From Desulfobulbaceae bacterium (lineage in GTDB: Bacteria > Desulfobacterota > Desulfobulbia > Desulfobulbales > SURF-16): a stretch of DNA of 28,311 bases. The number at the start of each line of letters is the position of its first letter. Position 1 is the stretch's first letter. Location: NCBI GenBank assembly GCA_023230525.1, contig JALNXE010000058.1, positions 1-28,311 on the forward strand, in the 5' to 3' direction. The translations under genes were made by a program, and so were the position numbers. The notes beneath the pieces were generated by a model. It saw only the letters and a list, made by a program, of their open reading frames with translations, ran no database searches and had not been told where the DNA came from. This document shows positions 22,389 to 28,311 of the stretch, in pieces.

Positions 22389-23133
22389 ACAGGAGCTTGC
22401 CATACTCTTTTCCGGGGGCACGGATTCCCTGGCCCTCTACGCCCTGGCCACGGCCGGCCATCACCCCGATCTGCCGCGGCCGAGACGTATTCATCTGCTC
22501 AACATGCTAAACGGCATGGGCCGTTTCCCTGATTTTACCCGCAGCCGCTTCGAGACGGCCAAGGGTATCCTGGCCAGACGTTTTCCCGCCCTCGAGGAAA
22601 TGCCCGAGGCCCAGCTGGTGGAGCTTGACATGGGCCGCCTGTTTCAGGGGTTGTGGCTTGATCGCTATGAAGAGTTCATGCCCCGTTACGGGGGGAAGAA
22701 TCTGGTCTGCGTGGCCTGCAAACTTGCCATGCACATCAGGGCCATTCTCTATTGCAACGAGCATCTGATTCCGGCGGCTGTGGCCGGCTATAGCAAAAAG
22801 CAGAGTCACTATCCGGAGCAGACGCCGCTGTTCATGGAGAAGATTGCCAAATTTTCCGCCCAGTTCGGCCTCTCCGTCCGCTTCCCGGTCTATGATGACT
22901 TTGAGGAGGTGATGACCACCCGCCATCTGCTGGAGGATTTCGGTCTGCCTTCCACCGGCGGCGGGGAAAGAAAGTGTTTGTTCAGTCAGACCCTGACCAC
23001 TGCCACGGCCAAGGAGATCGGGGCATATCTTGACGACATGCTGCCCAGGGCCCAGGAGTACATCGAATGCATCCAGGACGGCAGGATCAGGGAAGCGGCG
23101 GCCTGCTTTCCCCCTGGCCAGGAAAACCATTGA
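22381..23133 (+). CDS. PP-loop ATP pyrophosphatase-like protein
   Basis: 250 residues from the ATG at 22381, preceded by GAGGAGG. The PP-loop SGGTDS is at residues 11-16, close to the N-terminus as in QueC, TilS and ThiI-type enzymes. Further marks: HLLNMLNGMGRFPDF, a Cys pair CVAC (110-113), VAGYSKKQSHYPEQTPLFMEKI (135-154), which resembles the QueC region, and GGGERKCLFSQT (Cys199). The usual QueC zinc cluster of four Cys is not present. Such enzymes adenylate a carbonyl or carboxylate before adding sulfur or nitrogen. Two or three cysteines could bind metal or carry sulfur. I do not know the substrate. The gene is coupled to the RibD-C gene and followed by a FolE2-type gene. Confidence 0.85.
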   Translation: MHKQELAILFSGGTDSLALYALATAGHHPDLPRPRRIHLLNMLNGMGRFPDFTRSRFETAKGILARRFPALEEMPEAQLVELDMGRLFQGLWLDRYEEFMPRYGGKNLVCVACKLAMHIRAILYCNEHLIPAAVAGYSKKQSHYPEQTPLFMEKIAKFSAQFGLSVRFPVYDDFEEVMTTRHLLEDFGLPSTGGGERKCLFSQTLTTATAKEIGAYLDDMLPRAQEYIECIQDGRIREAAACFPPGQENH

Positions 23134-23231
23134 AACGAGAAGGACTCGTAAAAACTGAAAACAGACTTTTTACCCGCAAGGGGCATAAATACGAATTCAT
23201 CAAAAGAGCAGATAATTTGGGAGAAAACAAT
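23134..23231 (+). promoter_or_regulatory. AT-rich leader inside the operon
   Basis: 98 bases with base composition unlike the flanking genes, between the PP-loop stop and the preferred FolE2 start. It contains a small stem ACGAG-AAGGA-CTCGT (23136-23150) and GGGAGA (23218-23223 region) before TTG 23232. It could be an internal promoter or leader, or simply the N-terminal coding part if TTG 23130 is used. Confidence 0.3.
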
Positions 23232-24146
23232 TTGCCACGGGAAATACGCATTGACGGGCAACCGGCCCTGATTGACCGGCAAACCCATGCCAGGGTCCTT
23301 GCCGCAGGCACGGATGTGCCGGAACAGGCCCCTTCGTTTGCCATCCCTCTGGATGCGGTGGGCATTGCCGGCAAAACGGTGTGGGTCCTGCTGCCGGAGG
23401 GCCGTCTTCCCTTTACCGCCGCCATCACCGTGGACCTGCCGGGCCGGACCCGGGGCATCCATATGTCCCGCCTGGAGCAGGCCGTGGCCGAACTGCACGA
23501 GCGGCCATTTGCCCGGCTGAGCCATTATGCCCGGGCCCTGGTGGAAAAGGTGGTTGAGCGGCAACGGGGTAGTACGGCGCGGGTGAGCCTTACCGGTAAG
23601 CGCCCGCTGCTGCGCCAGTCAAAAATCAGCCGGCAGGTTTCGGTGGACCCGCTGCTGGTCAGGGTGGAAGCCGTGATCAGCAGGGATGACCCCGCCGGGA
23701 TCACCGTGTCAAACGGCATCGGGGTCTGCCATATCACCTCCTGCCCCTGCACTCAGGTCTATAATCTCGATGTCTTCACGGAGCGCGGCAAGTGTCCCAT
23801 GCCCACCCATTCCCAACGTTCCCAGACCTGGCTCCATCTGCGCGGAGCTGGTGAGGCGCCGGCTTATCAGGAGCTGCTGGCCTGTCTGGAAAATTCCCTG
23901 CATCTGACCCAGGATCTGCTGAAAAGGCCGGATGAGGCGGAGATTGTCCTGAAATCCCACCTCCATCCCCAGTTTGCCGAGGATGCGGTGCGGGAGACGG
24001 CACGCAGCGTGGGTCGGATGTTCGGCCCCGTATTGCCGGGGGACACCGGGGTCATCATCGAGTCGCTGAGCCTGGAGAGTATTCATATCCACGATGTCTG
24101 CTGCCGCCTGGAGACATCCCTCGGGGCAATTTCTTCCCTCCTGTGA
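23232..24146 (+). CDS. folE2: GTP cyclohydrolase, FolE2/MptA family
   Basis: 304 residues from TTG 23232, which has GGGAG 8-9 bases upstream and fits the family length. An earlier TTG at 23130 would overlap the PP-loop stop and add 34 poorly conserved residues. Signatures: FTAAITVDLPGRTRGIHMSR (61-80), VCHITSCPCTQVYN (165-178, with the metal- or substrate-binding CPC at 171-173), and THSQRS (192-197). The family converts GTP to dihydroneopterin triphosphate (FolE2) or to the 2',3'-cyclic phosphate (MptA, in archaea), the first step of folate or methanopterin synthesis. Its neighbours are a RibD-C reductase and a PP-loop enzyme, both of which may act later on the same pathway. Confidence 0.93.
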   Translation: MPREIRIDGQPALIDRQTHARVLAAGTDVPEQAPSFAIPLDAVGIAGKTVWVLLPEGRLPFTAAITVDLPGRTRGIHMSRLEQAVAELHERPFARLSHYARALVEKVVERQRGSTARVSLTGKRPLLRQSKISRQVSVDPLLVRVEAVISRDDPAGITVSNGIGVCHITSCPCTQVYNLDVFTERGKCPMPTHSQRSQTWLHLRGAGEAPAYQELLACLENSLHLTQDLLKRPDEAEIVLKSHLHPQFAEDAVRETARSVGRMFGPVLPGDTGVIIESLSLESIHIHDVCCRLETSLGAISSLL

Positions 24147-24164
24147 ACCATGTCCGGAGACCAT

Positions 24165-25601
24165 ATGCAGAAAAATTATCCTGACCGCCTCTGTCAAGCC
24201 ATCCAGGCCATGGCTGTCCGTTTTGAGGCGGATGTCTTTGTGGTCGGCGGCACGGTGCGGGACTGGCTGCGAGGAGTTGCGGCCCGGGATCTTGATCTGG
24301 CCGTTTCCCGCTCAGCCCTTGATTTTGCCGAGGCGCTGGCCCGGGAGCTGCAGGCCGCCTTTGTGCTGCTTGATGCAGAGGAGCAGACGGCGCGGGTGGT
24401 CTGGGGGGAATATGTGGTGGATATCGCCGGTTTCCGGGGAGGGGCCCGGGACATACGGCAGGATCTGCGGAAAAGGGATTTTACCATCAACAGCCTGGCC
24501 CTGCCTTTTTCCCAGTACCTGGCCGCCCCGGCGGCGGACCGGCGGCTGATCATCGATCCGGCGGACGGCCTGACTGATCTGCAGGGCGGCATCATCCGCC
24601 TGCATGGGCCGGAAGCCTTGACCGATGATCCCCTGCGGCTGCTGCGGGCCTTCCGTTTTTTTGCCGAGACCGGATTTGTCATCGAACCCCACACCTGGCA
24701 ATGGATCATGGATTTTCGGCAGCTTCTTGCCACGGTCTCGCCGGAGCGCATCTCCTATGAGCTTGACTGCATCATGGCAAGCCATCGGGCCTTTGCCGCC
24801 ACGGTGCTGCTTGACAGGGCGGAGGTTCTCTCCCTGCTGTTTCCCGAACTGGGCCTGGGCGCGGGAATCACCCAGCCTGCCAGCCATCATCTTGATGTGC
24901 TGGCCCATAACCTGGAGGCCCTGGGCGGGATGGAGCGGATTATCGCGCGGCCGGCTGATTTCTATCCGTCCCAGGGGGAGGATCTGGCGGGGTATCTGGC
25001 CCACGGCAGGAGAATTATCTGGCTCAAGTGGGCGGCGCTCTTTCATGATCTGGGCAAGCCGGCCGCCCTGCGCCTGATCGATCAGCGGATCACCTTTTAT
25101 AACCATGACCGCATCGGCGTGGAAATTGTGGCGGCAATTGCCAAGAGGCTGCGCTGGAGCCGGGAGAAGTCTGACCGGATCAGCCGCTTGATTGCCCTGC
25201 ACATGTGGCCTTTTCATTTGAGTAATGTGCGCCGGAAAAAAGGGGTGACGGCCAGGGCCTGCCTGAAAATCTACAAGGCGGCCGGCGAGGAACTGCCCGG
25301 GCTTTTCCTGCTGGCCATGGCGGACAGCCTGGCCGGTCAGGGGTCGGAAAAACCTGAAGGCATGGAAGAGGAGCTTGTCGCGCTTTACACCCAGGTGCTG
25401 GAGGTGTGCAGAACCCGGGTGGAGCCCGTGCTTGCCGGCCCGCGCCTGGTGACCGGCAGGGATTTGCTGGCGCTGGGGCTGGCACCGGGGCCTGTTTTCA
25501 GGGAGATCCTGGCCGAGGTGGAAAAAGCCCAGGTGGAAGGGAAGTTCACCAACCGGGAACAGGCCCTTGCCTGGCTCCGCCACTTTTTGTCTGCCCGTTG
25601 A
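24165..25601 (+). CDS. tRNA nucleotidyltransferase / poly(A) polymerase with HD domain
   Basis: 478 residues from the ATG at 24165 (GGAG 5 bases upstream; an ATG at 24150 has no such site). Class II nucleotidyltransferase head: FVVGGTVRDWLRG (25-37), catalytic RDLDLAV (41-47), RKRDFTINSLA (102-112), GGIIRLHGPEALTDDPLRLLRAFRF (141-165; DDPLR corresponds to the base-selecting motif). A C-terminal HD domain follows with ALFHDLGKP (291-299), and later HMWPFHL. Enzymes of this group add CCA to tRNA 3' ends or poly(A) tails; HD-bearing types can also have phosphohydrolase activity. Sequence alone does not decide CCA versus poly(A). It follows folE2 by 18 bp on the same strand and could share its transcript. 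Confidence 0.92.
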   Translation: MQKNYPDRLCQAIQAMAVRFEADVFVVGGTVRDWLRGVAARDLDLAVSRSALDFAEALARELQAAFVLLDAEEQTARVVWGEYVVDIAGFRGGARDIRQDLRKRDFTINSLALPFSQYLAAPAADRRLIIDPADGLTDLQGGIIRLHGPEALTDDPLRLLRAFRFFAETGFVIEPHTWQWIMDFRQLLATVSPERISYELDCIMASHRAFAATVLLDRAEVLSLLFPELGLGAGITQPASHHLDVLAHNLEALGGMERIIARPADFYPSQGEDLAGYLAHGRRIIWLKWAALFHDLGKPAALRLIDQRITFYNHDRIGVEIVAAIAKRLRWSREKSDRISRLIALHMWPFHLSNVRRKKGVTARACLKIYKAAGEELPGLFLLAMADSLAGQGSEKPEGMEEELVALYTQVLEVCRTRVEPVLAGPRLVTGRDLLALGLAPGPVFREILAEVEKAQVEGKFTNREQALAWLRHFLSAR

Positions 25602-25696
25602 TTTTATTTGATTTTTTCTTGTTTGCCATTGTAGTCTAATTAACGTTGATACTCCTTGGCCTCTTCTCGACAATATTAACGGAAATGGACTAATAC

Positions 25697-28183
25697 ATGA
25701 AAAATGCGGGCAACGGCACCACCCAGAATCAGACGTATTCGACGATTTTCAGTTCCAGAACGGCTGAGCAGTTCAAAGAGAGGATCAAGCATCATCTGAT
25801 GAGCTTCCAGGGGCGCGATCCCATGCGGGCGGGGCCGAGAGACGTTTACAAGGCGCTCTCCTACGCCTTGCGGGATGTGCTGGTGGAAAAATGGATTGAG
25901 ACCCAGAAGAACTTTTATGCCAAGAACAGCAAAAGGGTCTACTATCTGTCCCTGGAGTTTCTGGTGGGCCGGACCCTGGGCAATACCCTGATCAACACGG
26001 GTCTGCTGGGTGAGGTCTCCAAGGCCCTGGAACAGCTCGGCTATGACCTGGAGGAGATCAGGGAGGTGGAAGAGGACGCCGCCCTGGGCAATGGCGGCCT
26101 GGGCAGACTTGCCGCCTGTTTCATGGATTCGGTCGCCACCCTGAAAATCCCGGCCTACGGCTATGGCATCCGTTATGAGTATGGCCTTTTTTACCAGAAG
26201 CTGATCAACGGCTATCAGGTGGAAACCCCGGACAACTGGCTGCGTTACGGCACGCCCTGGGAGTTTGAGCGGTCCACCTATCTTTTCCCGGTCCATTTTT
26301 ACGGTAAGGTCTACAATTATCTGGACAAAAACGGCAATTACCGCTCGGAATGGGTCGATACCGAGGATGTCATGGCCATGGCCTGCGACATTCTGGTGCC
26401 CGGCTTCAATAACGGCCATGTGATCAACATGCGGCTCTGGACCGCCAGGGCCTCCCGGGAACTTGATCTCAGCATTTTCAATGCCGGCGATTACATCCAG
26501 GCGGTGCATAGCAAGGTCATCTCGGAAACCATTGCCAAGGTGCTCTATCCCTCCGATGAAATCAGGGAAGGGCAGGAGCTGCGGCTCAAGCAGCAGTATT
26601 TCTTTGTCGCCGCCACCTTTCAGGATATTCTGCGGCGCTATAAGAAAAAGAATATCTCCTTTGAGCAGTTCAGCAACCAGATCGCCGTGCAGCTCAACGA
26701 TACCCATCCGGCCATCGCCATTCCGGAGCTGATGCGTATTTTTCTCGATAATGAGGGGTTGAGCTGGGAAAAGGCCTGGGATATCAGCACCAAGACCTTT
26801 GCCTACACCAATCATACCCTGATGCCCGAGGCCCTGGAAACCTGGCCGGTGGAGCTGATGGGCCGGGTATTGCCCCGCCATCTGCAGATCATTTATGAGA
26901 TCAATCAACGTTTTCTGGATCAGCTTGCCCAGAAGTATCCCGGTGATACCAGGAAACTGCGGGATATGTCCATCATTGCCGAAGGGGAGACCAAGAGGGT
27001 GCGCATGGCGCATCTGGCCATTGTCGGCAGCCATTCGGTCAATGGCGTGGCTGAATTGCACACCCATCTGCTTAAGACAAGGATTTTCAGCGAGTTCCAT
27101 GAGCTTTACCCGGGGAAATTCAATAACAAGACCAACGGCATTACCCCGCGCCGCTGGCTGCTGAAATGCAATGCCGCCCTTGCTGCCCTGATCTCCGGAA
27201 AAATCGGCCATGACTGGGTGACCGATCTTGATGAGCTGCGCCGGCTGGAAGAGTTTGCCAAGGACCCGGCTTTTCAGAAAAAATGGCGGATGGTAAAGCT
27301 TGAGAACAAGAAACGTCTGGCCCGGATCATCTCGGAAGTCTGCAGTGTCAATGTCAATCCCGATTCCATGTTTGATGTGCAGGTGAAAAGGATCCATGAG
27401 TACAAGCGTCAGCTGTTAAATGCCCTGCATGTGATCGCCCTGTACCACCGCATTATCAGTGCGCCTGAGCAGCATGTTACCCCGCGCACCATCATTTTTG
27501 CCGGCAAGGCCGCGCCGTCCTATCGCAAGGCCAAGCTTATCATCAAGCTGATCAACTCCATCGGCGAAGTGGTCAATAATGATCCGCGGGTCGAGGGCAA
27601 ACTGAAGGTGGTGTTCATCCCGAATTATAATGTGTCCCTCGCCGAGAAAATTATCCCGGCCGCGGATCTTTCCGAACAGATTTCCACCGCCGGCACCGAG
27701 GCATCGGGCACCGGCAACATGAAGTTTTCGCTGAACGGGGCGCTTACCGTGGGCACCCTGGATGGCGCCAATATCGAGATCCTGGAGGAGGTGGGCAGGG
27801 AAAATATTTTTATTTTCGGCCTTACCGCCAGTGAAGCGGAATATGAGAAGCAGCATAAGAGCCGCACCCCTGCCGCCGTTTATGAAAGAAACGCGGTGGT
27901 GAAACGAATTGTTGACAGCATTCGGGATGGTGTGTTCAGTTATGGCGACCGGGAAATTTTCCGGTCCATAATTGATGATCTATTAAATGAAAATGACCCT
28001 TATCTGCTTCTGCTTGATCTGGAATCCTATCTTGACTGCCAGGAGAAAATCGGCTTTGCCTTCCGTGATAAAAAAACCTGGACGGAGAAGTCGATTCTGA
28101 ATGTATCCCGTATGGGGAAATTCTCCAGTGACAGGACTATCAGGGAGTATGCCAGGGATATCTGGGGCATAAAAGATGTGTGA
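25697..28183 (+). CDS. glgP: Glycogen/starch/maltodextrin phosphorylase (classical, GT35)
   Basis: 828 residues, typical of the TIGR02093 family (about 800-840). Signatures in order: RVYYLSLEFLVGRTLGN, EDAALGNGGLGRLAACFMDS, YGYGIRYEYGLF, WLRYGTPWEFER, VQLNDTHPAIAIPELMR, YTNHTLMPEALETWP, MAHLAIVGSHSVNGVAELH, KTNGITPRRWLL, VKRIHEYKRQLLN, and the pyridoxal-phosphate site EASGTGNMKFSLNGALT with Lys676. All catalytic regions are intact, so it should be an active cytoplasmic enzyme that releases glucose-1-phosphate. The upstream ribosome site is weak (GGA-rich). A T-rich stretch (25600-25630) precedes it. A second, unrelated-subfamily phosphorylase is present at 10037-12184. Confidence 0.97.
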   Translation: MKNAGNGTTQNQTYSTIFSSRTAEQFKERIKHHLMSFQGRDPMRAGPRDVYKALSYALRDVLVEKWIETQKNFYAKNSKRVYYLSLEFLVGRTLGNTLINTGLLGEVSKALEQLGYDLEEIREVEEDAALGNGGLGRLAACFMDSVATLKIPAYGYGIRYEYGLFYQKLINGYQVETPDNWLRYGTPWEFERSTYLFPVHFYGKVYNYLDKNGNYRSEWVDTEDVMAMACDILVPGFNNGHVINMRLWTARASRELDLSIFNAGDYIQAVHSKVISETIAKVLYPSDEIREGQELRLKQQYFFVAATFQDILRRYKKKNISFEQFSNQIAVQLNDTHPAIAIPELMRIFLDNEGLSWEKAWDISTKTFAYTNHTLMPEALETWPVELMGRVLPRHLQIIYEINQRFLDQLAQKYPGDTRKLRDMSIIAEGETKRVRMAHLAIVGSHSVNGVAELHTHLLKTRIFSEFHELYPGKFNNKTNGITPRRWLLKCNAALAALISGKIGHDWVTDLDELRRLEEFAKDPAFQKKWRMVKLENKKRLARIISEVCSVNVNPDSMFDVQVKRIHEYKRQLLNALHVIALYHRIISAPEQHVTPRTIIFAGKAAPSYRKAKLIIKLINSIGEVVNNDPRVEGKLKVVFIPNYNVSLAEKIIPAADLSEQISTAGTEASGTGNMKFSLNGALTVGTLDGANIEILEEVGRENIFIFGLTASEAEYEKQHKSRTPAAVYERNAVVKRIVDSIRDGVFSYGDREIFRSIIDDLLNENDPYLLLLDLESYLDCQEKIGFAFRDKKTWTEKSILNVSRMGKFSSDRTIREYARDIWGIKDV

Positions 28184-28203
28184 GGAGATAATCCCGAAAT
28201 CCT

Positions 28204-28311
28204 ATGTATCGAGCGTTCTTTAACTTAAAGGAAAAACCTTTTCAGATCACCACCGACTCCCGTTTCCTCTGGCTCGGCGAAAAACACAAAGAGGCCTTTG
28301 CCACTTTAAAA
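28204..28311 (+). CDS. ExeA/GspA-like AAA ATPase, N-terminal fragment
   Basis: Only the first 36 codons are present before the window ends. The start MYRAFFNLKEKPFQITTDSRF, followed by LWLGEKHKEAFATLK, is the hallmark N-terminus of ExeA/GspA-type AAA ATPases (general secretion pathway protein A), which in other species have a Walker motif soon after and help assemble the type II secretion system. The rest of the gene lies outside the window, so the domain set is unknown. It begins 20 bp after the glycogen phosphorylase stop. Confidence 0.8.
   Translation, partial: MYRAFFNLKEKPFQITTDSRFLWLGEKHKEAFATLK

Noticed and set aside
23604..23700. FolE2 as a fused or truncated gene because of its long open N-terminus
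   Set aside because: From TTG 23232 the length and motifs fit the family; upstream codons are simply open DNA.
24312..25673. Minus-strand reading frame opposite the tRNA nucleotidyltransferase
   Set aside because: Antisense shadow without domain signs.
25676..27397. Long minus-strand reading frame opposite the glycogen phosphorylase
   Set aside because: The plus strand encodes a full, motif-complete phosphorylase; the antisense frame has no recognisable domain.

Overview
The window looks like a chromosomal segment of an anaerobic, GC-rich Gram-negative bacterium, most likely a Desulfobacterota member (Desulfobulbales-like). This placement is inferred from gene content and protein style: PAS-rich signalling, an ADP-forming acyl-CoA synthetase, CbpA/CbpM, two different alpha-glucan phosphorylases, and an ExeA-like ATPase start. 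No rRNA, tRNA, CRISPR array or intact transposon was seen.

Layout. 1-2101: a truncated PAS-LuxR regulator and a PAS-PAS protein with two Cys clusters. 2170-4473: a Ser/Thr phosphorylation-type module (PP2C phosphatase, a small conserved protein, a double-FHA protein). 4474-5454: a repeat-rich patch with strong palindromes and one membrane-anchored hypothetical gene. 5455-5963: YjbQ and a fragment resembling a dispersed intergenic repeat. 6207-9817: a rightward run of LapA-like protein, split ADP-forming acyl-CoA synthetase (alpha, beta), CbpA co-chaperone and its modulator CbpM. 10037-12184: a short-type alpha-glucan phosphorylase, convergent with a Can-type carbonic anhydrase (12209-12838). 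13178-13528: a PilZ-like protein. 13811-19506: a complete leftward CecR-YbhG-YbhF-YbhS-YbhR-like efflux operon, with a perfect operator palindrome between the -35 and -10 boxes of its promoter. 19722-21463: an orphan ParB-like protein and a secreted GATase-like (DUF4350-type) protein in one operon. 21741-25601: a divergent rightward run of RibD-C reductase, PP-loop ATPase, FolE2/MptA-type GTP cyclohydrolase and a tRNA nucleotidyltransferase/poly(A) polymerase with HD domain. 25697-28183: a classical long glycogen phosphorylase, followed by the start of an ExeA/GspA-like AAA ATPase that runs off the window.

How the genes fit together. The acyl-CoA synthetase can conserve energy as ATP from acyl-CoA, and the two phosphorylases mobilise stored glucan as glucose-1-phosphate. 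The Ybh-type pump exports toxic compounds under its own TetR repressor. The most suggestive uncharacterised system is the overlapping trio RibD-C reductase / PP-loop ATPase / FolE2. It joins a GTP ring-opening enzyme, an NADPH-type pterin or pyrimidine reductase and an adenylating enzyme with Cys pairs, and so could be a variant folate or other GTP-derived pathway. Its product cannot be told from sequence alone.
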